Assembly (NCBI RefSeq): GCF_032854445.1
Contig: NC_088300.1
Location: forward strand, 20,689,608 to 20,753,607
From: Liolophura sinensis
Lineage: Eukaryota > Mollusca > Polyplacophora > Chitonida > Chitonidae
Direction: 5' to 3'
DNA: 64,000 bases
Below, one piece after another: positions 22,701 to 33,018 of the stretch; the first letter of the stretch is position 1, and every line of letters begins with the position of its first letter. The position numbers and the translations under genes were made by a program. The notes below the pieces were generated by a model. The model was given only the letters and a program-made list of their open reading frames with translations, ran no database searches and was not told the DNA's origin.

Positions 22701-25436
22701 TGACGGTGCAGCTGCTCCGTTAACAGACAATTTTCCAGAAGGTGCCTGATCCCCGTAGTAGTATATGTTCTGTGACGAGGCATGGTCCAAAGGCGAGGAC
22801 TATACCTCCTAATAGGGCATGTACACCATGAAATGTTCCCAAGATCCCGTATGTGCTTTGCAATACTGTATTGTAGGATATGATCATTTTCTTTCACATT
22901 GAGCTTACTGTATCTTCACTACGAAGGTAGAGGTGTCCAACGGTTGCTAAACCCTGATTCACGCCTTGACACTGAAGTAAGCAGTATAGCCCATGAGCGA
23001 ATAAGCCTCGGGAAGATAATCTTTGACATTATGTAATCATAACAGCAGTTTGTGACTTTCGTGAAGGTGTGCCATCATCATCACTGTGTGTAACACCTGG
23101 TGCAGAGTGTAATCCTCATGACGTGTGTAACTATCGGGAAGGCGTGCCATCATTATTACTGTGTGTAACACCTGATACAGAGTGTAATCATAACGTGTGT
23201 AACTCTCATAAAGGTGTGCCATCATCACTACTGTGTGTAACATTTATGACAGTGTATTGCTCTTAATAGTGTGTAACTCTCATGGAGGTGCTCTGTCATC
23301 ACAAATTGTGTGCAACATCTATGACAGTATATAACCCTTACAACAGAGTGTAAATCCCATGAGAGACAACGCCCATGTGTAACACTGCGTAAACCCCAGT
23401 GACAGTGCCTAACCACCCTAACAGTGCCTAACCATCCTAACAGTGTCTAACCATCCTAACAGTGCCTAACTATCCTAACACTCTAAACAGGAGCACCATG
23501 TTAAGAATACACAAGTATTAATTCAATAAAATTCTACCGATTGTTATTATTATTTATAATCAGACTAACGCCGTTACCCCTGTTTAGATTTACAATGTGG
23601 GAGGCGCCACATTTAACCGGTAGCCATATTGTTAACCCTAAAAGAAACTTCCTCAGACACAAAGCAACATCCCATTCCTCACAAAATAAAAGAGGAATTA
23701 AGTCATAGCCTAAGGAAGGAAAAGAATCTACTATAAAACAGTCTCCACAACAAAACATTTTACTGACCTATGCAACAAATCCGACACCATGCAGCAAACA
23801 ACAACAAACTAGTAAAAGTTTACCATATATACTTTCATCATGCTATGAAGAAAAAAGATGAAAATTTGAAAAATCTCCACAGTCCTATACCGACACAACA
23901 GGGAACATCACACATCATGTAACGTCGTTAAACCTTCGGGACACTAGACCACAAAGCTATAGAAAACATATAGCTGATTAGTAACTTTCGTCGTTTACGT
24001 GTGACAAAATAATTCGACAAAGGATAGCGTCCAGACTTCAAATGGCTGAGAAACCAGCACCAAACCTCGCCTAAAGAAATTAGACAGGACAACGCCCGAG
24101 GGCCCAAGTTAGATCTTTACACTATATTCTTTAGAAATGGTGCTCACTCAGAATTATTAAGCAAACAGTACAGACAGCTTAGCCTACTGGGATGAAAAGC
24201 GGTCAAAAAAAACACAGTCCAGTGAAAACATAGCATCAAACCGGAAGGCAAGGGCGGGGCCATAGCGTTCATGCGCACAACATCTTATATTCAAGAAGTC
24301 AACAGTCATTTGCAAAGTCCCAGATATTATCCCATATAAAAGGAAGTAAAGAACCCATAGAGGAACATATGGCGAATGTATATCGCCCAACAAATTTAGC
24401 ATGATTAATAAGAAGACGAATTCGTTGAAAAGTACTACTCCATCTCCATTAATGTTTGTAATATTCACTGAAGACATTGATAACCTACCAGTACACACAA
24501 ACATTACGCACAGCCTGGAATCCTAAACAAAACAGGTAAACTTTCTATAAAATGTTGCTAAATTACACCTTAACGGATCACCCTCGACCTTCAACTCAGA
24601 ACTGAAAAAATTTTAACGAAATCCTTTAAGAAATGACCACGAAAGTGGCAGACTTCAAACAAATTCAAACCCTTAAAAAAATATTCACCTGAATAAGGTT
24701 CATGGGAGTCTGAAGGCCTAATCGGTACCGCAGAGCATAACCCTCAAGGCAGCGAGTACTAAACTGATGACAGTAAGCTACTTTAATCAGCACACACTCA
24801 CCATCAGCCTGCTCCAGCCAGCTCACATCACGGTCGTGGATCTCCTTATCAGTCATATCTTTCTCATTTTCTGAAAATCAAAATATCACATTTCTCATCA
24901 GCACCATACAAAACAGAATAAAACTTCCAGCTTGATTTGACTTGATTTCATTCACTGAATGGTGTTTAACGCCGTACTCGGGAATTTTTCAACAGCATAC
25001 AGGTTTATTGGAAAACGCAGTGTTTAGCAATTTTTCATTCACATGACGACGAGGAATCATTAAGTGTATGTACATATATTGTGTCTTTTTGTGGCAGGGC
25101 GAGTAAATGCCTGATAGTTGCAGCAAGCCGTAGCTTTAACCATCTGAGCGATCCACAGGAGCAAAGGCAGCGCAATTAATACATGTAGAACAATATGTTG
25201 CCGTGATTACACATGGAAAAATATATTGCACACCAACGGATATCTAGATCGCCGAAGAGATTGGTTGGAGGTTAACTTCGTGTACATATAAACATTGCAA
25301 AAGTACCGATGACGTGAAGATCGCCCACATGTGTGGTGAGCACTGTGCCGTATTTCTCCAGCTTTTTTATGAGTCGGCCGTACAAGTGAGCGTCTTGTCG
25401 CCCTCCGCCGATACTCCCACAAAAGTAGATCTTCAT
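19647..25436 (-). CDS. DNPH1: 2'-deoxynucleoside 5'-phosphate N-hydrolase 1 (four exons)
   Basis: DNPH1 (RCL) splits the N-glycosidic bond of deoxynucleoside monophosphates, notably 5-hydroxymethyl-dUMP, and so keeps damaged nucleotides out of DNA. Coding exons are 25307-25436, 24802-24870, 22004-22114 and 19647-19756. They join in phase 1, 1, 1 with GT-AG borders to give 139 residues. The start MKIYFCGSIGGGR holds the nucleotide-binding GSI(x)GGR motif. TVLTTHVGD follows near residue 31, then the IHDRDVSWLEQADAVVAEV stretch (54-72). The catalytic glutamate is in GVGYEIGRA (Glu82). The C-terminus (GGCDDG; EEEIDGIFAEFF) matches the family. Human DNPH1 is 174 aa; the difference is mostly a shorter N-terminus. 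All catalytic motifs I know are present, so I infer an active enzyme. A 5' UTR exon upstream is likely (see 25795). Confidence 0.96.
19757..22003 (-). other. DNPH1 intron 3
   Basis: About 2.2 kb of AT-rich intron. A B-box-like SINE scrap (GTTGGATTCGAACAC) lies near 20322-20336. A plus frame at 21486-21722 (78 codons) is not recognisable. A short (TG)n patch is near 21185-21200. Confidence 0.6.
22004..22114 (-). CDS. DNPH1: DNPH1 exon 3 (catalytic Glu)
   Basis: Residues 67-103, containing VVAEVTQTSMGVGYEIGRA with the catalytic glutamate, and CVFRPDTGK. Acceptor CTTTTCAG, donor GTATGA. Confidence 0.95.
22300..22800. repeat. Degenerate 55-57 bp repeat in DNPH1 intron 2
   Basis: About eight diverged copies containing GATGGTGCCTGTTGCC, CTCATT, GCTCCATAATCAGG and TATTCCCAA or TACTTTCCAA. 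Alternate copies share ACAAGAGCCCCAT, hinting at a dimeric period near 115 bp. Confidence 0.75.
23040..23400. repeat. Degenerate 71-77 bp repeat in DNPH1 intron 2
   Basis: Copies share GGTGTGCCATCAT, ACTGTGTGTAACA and GAGTGTAA. The first three periods are clear (from about 23066), then the repeat decays. Confidence 0.7.
23401..23485. repeat. 19-bp repeat, about 4 copies, DNPH1 intron 2
   Basis: Units of the form TAACCATCCTAACAGTGCC. They superficially resemble telomeric CCCTAA but the period is 19 bp and the hexamer is not conserved. Confidence 0.75.
24802..24870 (-). CDS. DNPH1: DNPH1 exon 2
   Basis: Residues 44-66 (ENEKDMTDKEIHDRDVSWLE and on), acceptor TTTTCAG, donor GTGAGT. Confidence 0.93.
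24945..25165 (-). mobile_element. SINE pieces (family 1 tail, family 2 body) in DNPH1 intron 1
   Basis: Left piece: GGTGTTTAACGCCGTACTC, the family 1 tail. Right piece: CACATGACGACGAGGAATCA, then TTGTGTCTTTTTGTGGCAGG, and, read on the minus strand, an A-box-like GATCGCTCAGATGGTTAAAG. They lie wholly inside the intron between DNPH1 exons 1 and 2. Confidence 0.7.
25307..25436 (-). CDS. DNPH1: DNPH1 exon 1 (start codon)
   Basis: Residues 1-43, from ATG AAG ATC TAC. The donor is GTACTT after phase 1. The frame is open upstream to a splice-acceptor-like TTTTCAG at 25455-25461, so the exon probably extends to 25454 as 5' UTR. Confidence 0.92.
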
Positions 25437-25448
25437 ACTCCTTGTTAT

Positions 25449-25660
25449 GATCACCTGAAAATATTGTTTAATTGAACAGTGGGAAATTTACACGTATCGA
25501 CAGATCACTTGAACTAATTGTGTGTTGAACAGTGGAAAATTTGCCGTATCGACAGATCACTTGAACAAATTGTGTATTGAACAGTGGAAACATTTGCAAG
25601 TATCGCTAGATCACCTGAAAACATTGTTTAACTGGGTAGTGTAAATATTCGCACGTACCA
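25449..25660 (-). repeat. 52-54 bp repeat spanning a candidate DNPH1 splice acceptor
   Basis: Copies begin with GATCAC at 25449, 25503, 25555 and 25609. The first copy overlaps the acceptor TTTTCAG|GTGATC of the exon carrying the DNPH1 start codon. The fourth copy keeps CAGGTGATC and the middle two read CAAGTGATC. So the tandem unit includes the intron end and the first few exon bases. Confidence 0.75.
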
Positions 25661-25794
25661 ATAGAAAATGAAACTGAAAGGTTTGTCTGAAAGTAACTCA
25701 AATACTAGTTGGTCGTAAAATATAACTTACGTAGCCTCGCCTTACCTAGTATATACTTAACTAAGACTGCAGGCATACAGCAGCAAACACTTAC

Positions 25795-25830
25795 CCGAAC
25801 ACCGTGGCATAGGCAGGGTACTGAATGGCT
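25795..25830 (-). other. Candidate DNPH1 5' UTR exon end
   Basis: On the minus strand GTGTTCGG|GTAAGTGTTTG gives a strong donor at 25794. It would pair with the acceptor at 25455 and leave the ATG in the second exon. The exon's upstream limit cannot be seen; 25830 is a placeholder. Confidence 0.35.
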
Positions 25831-28539
25831 AACCTGTCAAATGCCGGTACTTTTATACTGACTAACGACAGGCTGTAACACAGAGAGACTCTCCTGTAAG
25901 ACTGTCACAAACACTTTGCAATATACAATACAGTTTACAACAACTCAGGTCCCAAGAGTTCAGCTGTACTAAACACTGAAGTCACGTGATTGCCAGTAAC
26001 ACCCAAATCTATGCCAATAGCCCTTCAGTTTTACAAACAAAAAGAAACTGAAAGGGTGTATGGTAGTCCCCTGATGTAGACGGCATGGTGATCACGTAAC
26101 ATGGCAGAAGTCGCTATCGTAAACATTCACATTTTTGTTTGACAAAACCTGTTTTAGACTATGTTCTGATATATTTCGGTTTTTAACTTGAATGCACTAC
26201 TGCAAGCTCCAACCGTGTACGTGTATATATCACATGTGCAGAGAGTTGAGCATGTAAAACTAACTTGTAGTCCTAAAAGAGAAGTACAGCTGTGATAATA
26301 TGAATTTATTGTAAGACGTTTTCTATTGTCAGCCTAATTCCAGAAGCTGACTTCTGAAGGTTTTATATATATCTTCGCAGTATGCTTTTAGAAAACTCCC
26401 CTTTGGTTGAAAACTCTAGACCACGTAAAACACAGACTGTGAAATAGGTATCATTATAACTGAAACCTGAAAACTGTTCGAACAAATCATTTCAATATCA
26501 TAATCTTTAAAGTGTAGCAAAATATTAGCTATTTAGTGCTATTGTAATTATACTGCTGAAGCTACCGACAAGCGTCATCTTGATATAAGTCAACTTGAAC
26601 GTTTAGGAGTTTACTTGGGGCGGAGAGATCATTGACCCGCATGCTCTGACAACTGCTTAGAAGGTGTAGCGAAGGGGACAAAAGGAAGCAAAAGAAACAT
26701 CGGGGGCATTTTAAATAGAGGCTTTATCTTGCATTCAGCGTTGCGTGATCAAGATGCTAAGTGAGTACATGTAAGACACGGCAACTCAAGTATTAATGTA
26801 TCATGTTTCAAAAAAAAAAACAATTTGAATAACGAAAAGTGAACGTTTAGATTTTATTAAACAGAAAACTGAACTTTACCCGAAACGGACATTACCCGAA
26901 GATGTGGTTTGTTTTTGAAAAGATAAAGGACTTTTCTCACCCTCACCCCTAACTATCCAACAACCAAAGCTCGACAGGAACAGTGTGTAACGTCGGGGAT
27001 TGAGCGAAACTAAAGCGAGCAAAAGTGTCAACGATCAAATGCTTCATAATCTGAAAAGCCGTTTTGGGGACATCTACGAGGGGTTTTTTATGGTCTAAAT
27101 TAATTGAAGGGATCATGTGTGTGTAAGTGATCCTATCTTGGCCATGAAGAGGAAATTTCTAGATTCTCCTGATGTCAAGAAAGGCCTTTGATAAAGACCA
27201 CTTGTCTTCCTCAAATACATAGCAAGCAAATCTGTACTTCAACGGAGGGCAAGTTTGCCCGTAAGTTGTCAAATTTCGATCGTTTACATCCAGCAGGGAA
27301 TCCACCTATGAAATGCCATTTATAGAAGTGAAAAAACTTGGCAGGGTGTTAAGGAAGAATTAAATTAAAACAAAGTAAAATGTTATGTTACAACGAGGCA
27401 TTTCTCGTCTATGTAAGATGCAGTAGGCTGCATTTTACAAACAAAGCAATCACAGTTTGCCTTGCTGGTTCAGTGATGTGGGGACAACCTTAATTAAACA
27501 AAACTGAATCTTCAAATCAAGTCTGGCCTTTGGTTTTCACCACCTATAATTTACATTTGCAGTAAATCCATAGTATTTTTAGAAAGGTATTTTTTTGAAC
27601 GGTAAACGGTTACTGACAATCGTAAAACATGTCATATTTTCAGCGGGCAATGGCCAATGAGTCCGATTAGAAATATCTTTTCAGCATATACACCCCTTTC
27701 GTGATACACGCGAATACCTTAAATGGACCAGTTTACTTGACACGAATACCCATATTTTCAGTTGTTTCTGTTCACTTTATGTGTATTCTTGTCAGGTTCA
27801 TTTTTCACTGCACCCCATCATTTTATACATAGGTGTTTGCTGTTTACCCTCTGATATTTAGAAGGAGCACGTGCTGTAGCTATTTATCACCTCTGGAAGG
27901 AGCCTGTCATACCTGCATATACGCTGTGTCAGGTGCATAATATAAAGCATATGGATCTAGGTCGTGGAATGTTTAACGGCCGATCTCAATACATGGATGA
28001 AAGGGAATCCAAATGCCCAGGCCCATAAATCTATCTAGATGGCATAATGGCAGCCTTTGTGTCACTTTGTGTCTCTTTTCCAAGCAGGTGACACATATTC
28101 CATGTAAACATGTATTTCTCTTCACCTTTCAAAATGTATCAGTGCTGTAAAACAGGAAAACGCAGAGAGACGATGAAGTGCCACTTGAAGTTCTACGACT
28201 ATAATATCATTAACCAGTTTGCACACGATGTATGCGGCAAGAATGTGGGAAATCAAGCTGAGAGATATTCATATATCCCTCCTGTAACGTTACAGGGATA
28301 TTTGCTCCAAACCAATAAACTCGCATTCTTCGACAGGTAGCACCTATAAATTGTTCACCTTCATTTAAAAAAGAACTTGGTAAATCGGTTTCTGTAAAAG
28401 CACTAAAACATATTTCTCTGCATTACTGCAGTGTTTATAGTGCAGGCAACTCGATTTTTATTTTAAATATCTGTGCAATTTTTTTTAAGCTTTTTGAATT
28501 TCAAATTTGTGTTAAAGGAACACTGGGTAAGCATCAGCA
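25831..28539. other. Gene-poor stretch
   Basis: No coding region, RNA gene or repeat could be supported. The only open frames are short and unrecognised (for example 28110-28340). Confidence 0.4.
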
Positions 28540-28760
28540 TACTGTTCCAATATTAACACACTACTTCCATATCAACATATTGCTCACATATTAGTATATT
28601 GTGCATATATTAGCATGTTATTGAAAACATATCAACATATACTGCTCACGTATCAAAATACTGCTCACATATCAACATTACGTTCACATATCATGATTCT
28701 GTAACAGTCCACATATCGGTATACCGTTACATATCAACATACTGCTCACACATGATTCAC
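28540..28760. repeat. Degenerate short repeat, about 19-20 bp unit
   Basis: Repeated variants of CATATCAACATACTGCTCA. Order is clear but many copies carry indels. Confidence 0.7.
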
Positions 28761-29657
28761 GGCATAAATGTACTTTCGCAAAACTTAGTAAATGATTTTT
28801 TGTAACATCTTCCATAAACCACGTCGTCTTATGAGGCTGCAACCCAGAAAACGCCATTTACGAAAAGAAAATTCTTGAAATTTTCTGAAAGTAGCCCAAT
28901 TCCTTTTTCCTAAGAAAAGTTCCAGCGGAATTCTTTGTCATTATATTCCCACTCTTGTTTTCACTGATGCCTAATAAGCACGATGTTTTTAATCAGAACT
29001 GTCACTTACATAAGCAGCTGAATATGATCTTAACAGGCCTCTGTATAGTAGTACGATGTGGATTTTTTATTATGACGAACGCTATACCAAAACTTAATAA
29101 TTTGTTACAATAGTCGTTTTAAAATATTACGTCATTTCAGAATTAAAATTATTTTGAAGAACTGAACGAACTGGGTTTCTAGTCAGCATGTAGGACACCT
29201 TGTCTCATGACACCATCTATGCATAGTGAGCTGACTAAATCTAATGTTAAAAAGAGCTCGGAATTAGCACATGAGTTATTCATAGATTGCTTTGGTTTAT
29301 ACTAAATCACAATCTGACAAGCCCATTCCTTGGTACTTGCTGGACATACTACGTATGTGTCATAAGCCTTGGAGCGCCATTATGTGCCTGGACCACCTAT
29401 ATTAGTGTCAACAAACTGGTTATGAATACATTGACCGTTAACACCGTAACGGGTGTCAACAAACCTGCTGGGTCTCATTATCATACTCTCGTCGCGTGTT
29501 CATTCTTGCGGGACTTCTCCATGCCAAGATTTTAGCAACGACAGTATCCGATCCATCTACTATGGTCTAGCTCATCGTCAGCTCAGAATTGTCACTTGTA
29601 AGGTTCTTCCAATTCATTTAACAACCTGCTTAACTTATATTGCTTCCTCTCTCGTCA
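28761..29657. other. Non-coding stretch, nothing recognised
   Basis: No gene is supported. Confidence 0.4.
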
Positions 29658-29990
29658 AACAACCTGCGGATGGTTATGGGTTTCCCATTCCAACCATAAT
29701 GCTGGTCGCCGTCGTGTAAGTCAAAGCTCAGTTGGTTAGCGCAGCGTAATGACCCAGTGCCTCTCACCAGTGCGGTTGCACGTGGGAAGGTCTGCAGCAA
29801 CCTGCGGATGATCGTGGATATCCCCTGGGCTGTGCCCGGTTTCCTCCCACCACAATGCTGGCCGCCGTCGTATAAGTGAAATATTCTTGACAGCGGCGTA
29901 AAACACCAATCAAATAAATAAAAATAATAATAAATGTAAGTCAAATATTCTTGAGTATGGCGTAAAAAACGAATCAAATAAATAGATAAT
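29658..29990 (+). mobile_element. Family 1 SINE interrupted by a second SINE
   Basis: The outer element runs from CCTGCGGATGGTTATGGG to GTCGTGTAAGTCAA at 29724, then resumes at 29935 with TGTAAGTCAAATATTCTTGA and ends CAAATAAATAG. The break is filled by another SINE (29725-29934). The sequence TGTAAGTCAA flanks the insert on both sides as a target-site duplication. Confidence 0.85.
29725..29934 (+). mobile_element. Nested family 1 SINE with target-site duplication
   Basis: Begins with the A box region AGCTCAGTTGGTTAGCGCAG and continues to GTATAAGTGAAATATTC, GTAAAACACCAATC and an AAATAAATAAAAATAATAAT tail. The segment holding the B box is deleted, since GCGGTTG joins directly to CACGTGGGAAGG. 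It is flanked by TGTAAGTCAA (29715-29724 and 29935-29944). Confidence 0.85.
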
Positions 29991-30284
29991 TTATAATGAC
30001 TCGAAATTTTACATTCACCTGATCCAAAAACAGAAAACGTTACCAACAGAAAGTGAAATGAATTCCGCAAAACGCCTACAAAACTCACTGATTCTGCTGC
30101 GGTTTTAAATCAGGAGGATTGTTCATGAAGCTGCTGGATATTTTTAACAGTTTGTAGCATATAGAATTTCTAAATAGAGAAGCGGGCTGTTGTCGCTTTA
30201 AGTCACCCCAGATGTGGATTCCCTGCTCAGACAGGGAATTTTCAAGATTCTCCTGTTACTTTGTCCTCTGGGTCTTAGCGCTCT

Positions 30285-30350
30285 TCCGACCTACGGCCGA
30301 AGAGGAAGCCAGCATGAACTGGGATTGAACGCTTGGGCGTGGAAACCCTC
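30285..30350 (-). mobile_element. Family 1 SINE internal fragment
   Basis: CTACGGCCGAAGAGGAAGCC followed by AGCATGAACTGGGATTGAAC matches the family 1 region around the B box, read in reverse. A poly-C patch follows at 30373-30395. Confidence 0.65.
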
Positions 30351-30644
30351 TCTTCTACGAAGACCCAAGCACCCTCCACCCCCCCCACCCCCCCGGCCCA
30401 CATTTTTAACTGTTAAACTTGGATGGGCTAGAGCCCGTTTATGCAACACGGGTTTTGCTATAATTAATAGGACAATATAGCCTAGACTCGCTAACATTCG
30501 CTGTTTATTGGTGTGAATGAGACCTCATAGTTAATCATCAACACTGCAAGCCGTTAATATATCAGTTAATATATCAGCAGTTTGGTTATATACCATCCGT
30601 ATTACAGTTATATATCGTCAGTATTGCCATTTAAGTGATGTACG

Positions 30645-30775
30645 TGATGTATTGGAAAGCCGTACATGGGTAGGTCTGCCAGCAACCTGTGGATGGTCGT
30701 GGATTTCCCGGGGTCCTGCCCGTTTCCTCCCACCATAATGTTGGCCACCGTCGTCAAATAAATAAATAGACTTAT
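30645..30775 (+). mobile_element. Family 1 SINE, 3' half
   Basis: GCCGTACATGGGTAGGTCTG, AACCTGTGGATGGTCGTGG, GTTTCCTCCCACCATAATG and CGTCGTCAAATAAATAAATA. The head is missing, and there is a deletion before the tail. Confidence 0.8.
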
Positions 30776-30949
30776 TGGAATGATGAGTGACAACAACCAC
30801 GATGCACAATCCTGGCATTGGATACCAAAATTTGTAGATTCCTCACGCCAGTTGACACTGTCATTGCACTAATGATGTGGTTGGTGGTCAGCCGTTACAG
30901 GGCCTCTTTTTTCTTATTATTCTTCATTCAGGACGAAACCCATCATTCG

Positions 30950-31050
30950 GATCTGCCCGGTTTCCTTCCACCATAATGGTGGCCGCCGTCGTATAAGTGA
31001 AATATTCTTGAGTACGGCGTAAAACACCAATCAAATAAATAAATAAATTA
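30950..31050 (+). mobile_element. Family 1 SINE, 3' tail
   Basis: CTGCCCGGTTTCCTTCCACC, CCGCCGTCGTATAAGTGAAA, GAGTACGGCGTAAAACACC and a CAAATAAATAAATAAAT tail. Confidence 0.85.
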
Positions 31051-33018
31051 TTCGTGAAACCAGCCATGGCACCTGCACATATATATATACTTCTGACTGC
31101 TTATAATCAAACAGTTCACCATGTACTCAATCATGTACGGACTCATTTTAGCCCAAGACGTGTTTGGTGAGTGCATTGCAGACAACCATGTAGGCCTAAG
31201 CGAATGCTCACGATAGAATATAAAAATAAACAAAGCTGTTCGGACATCATACATTTAAACAGTTCGGCTGGGGTGGAGTAACGAAGTAAGCCTAGTACTG
31301 GTGCAGTACAGTAATATTGCCTTGTCTAATTCATGCGTGTGCCAAGTCTTGGATAGGCATACATTTCACAGTTTTCACGACTACATAACGCCACTGAGTA
31401 CATAATGACCGTCGATCTCATTGTGGTATTACCATAAGTATTAATATGTTGCCCGGGCAATCCTGAAGGGTGGGTAATTATCGCCCATTACCTGACCCAT
31501 CTGTTAACTACGGAACCTACCTTTGACAGCTCATGTCAATTTTCGAACTCAATAAATAACCCGTGGATAATTTCAACCTACTTAATGACCCGGGTTTTCA
31601 TGAAAGTCTCTTTATTCTTGCCCACGCTAAAGATACAAAATTTCACAGGACATTAGCGCCGAATAAAAGCTGTTATCAGCTAGTCAGAACTAACTCTTAC
31701 GGTAGTGTAAGATTGAATGCCGACATTTTGTCAACATACAACAATGTTGAATAACTCTTCAGAGAGCATCGTCCCCCATATAATACGAATTCATAAAGGC
31801 ATTCCAGAAAATTCAGTTTAAATCCTCTCCGGTTCGTGGTAAAAAGGCTCTATTCAGTGGTAGGTTCGGAAAGAAAAGAGATTCCAAACTCAAACTGTTT
31901 ACTTAAGTGTTACCTGGACTACACGCAAGGCTCATACGTTACATCATTTACACCCGATGTGGGAAGTACCTGATTAAGGAATATAGTTCCCCGCATCTTA
32001 AGCAGGACGCAACAGTTAAGGGCAAATTCGCAATATCTGCGACATCCGAGTACGATATTGCTTACTTTTGTTAAGTATAATTATAACCTAAACATCAAAT
32101 GCAAACAAACTGGACAATATACCGTCCCACCCTCGACTTTGTTCCTTATCTTACCGTAATTGATTTATGACCCTCATGTCTGCTAGCCCGTCTTTTAAAA
32201 TAAAATACAACACCAGATCAAATGTAAATGCATCGTTAAAGTATCCCACGAGAAGTGTGAAAAGCATAATTTTTTTGTCTTTGTAATATTGCTTAACTAA
32301 GATGTCGTTGTTGAAAGTAGGCAAAATCGCGCACATTGACAAAATCGAATGCGCCACCTTGTTGACAATTTTGATCAATCAGTTATCTCTGCAACCCCGG
32401 GGAAGAAGCCGTTTTAGCTTACGTCACCACAACACTCGTTTGCCTTGTAACCATAAGTGCGTGGGGGTACGAGTGACATTCTATGGCCTTGTCATAATTC
32501 CATATTAAAAATTGGTTTATTGATTTACCAAGTACGTCATAAATAAATGACTGTGTGCGTTTAGGTCTTTTCCACACCTCTTCTTGGACAACTGAATAAC
32601 GGTTATATTATATGGTGTCTTTTTCTTTCAACCGTTCAGCTCGGGCGATCGTACACAGACTTTTGTGTAGTCTTGCACGCACGTCCCATGTTAAAAGACA
32701 GGATGTCAGACACTTGACCGACCGTCAAACCACTCCACAGAACCACAGAGTGATAGAACGATTAACTTATAAAGCCGCTTATTATCACATCTAGTGATAG
32801 GTCTATCGTCGTTTCTACTCCGATAAGCGCTGTGATGTAACATTAAGCGATGGCAAAATGTTTCGCTCGTGAAATCACAGGTAATTTTCATTTAAATCTT
32901 GGGATGATCGGAGTAAATCGGCTGCAACAGACCACAATCGAAAGATCGTGACGAATCGCAGAGGTTGTAGGTAATCAAGGAGCTGTGGTGTGAACTGGAA
33001 TTACTGCCAAACATATAA
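31051..33018. other. Non-coding stretch left of the LINE
   Basis: No gene is supported. The right end may contain the LINE's 5' UTR, whose start could not be placed. Confidence 0.4.

Noticed and set aside
23401-23485. Telomere-like CCTAAC repeats
   Set aside because: The period is 19 bp and the hexamer is not repeated in tandem; not interstitial telomere sequence.
24184-24504. 106-codon hydrophobic frame on the minus strand in a DNPH1 intron
   Set aside because: No family resemblance or splice support; likely chance in AT-rich DNA.
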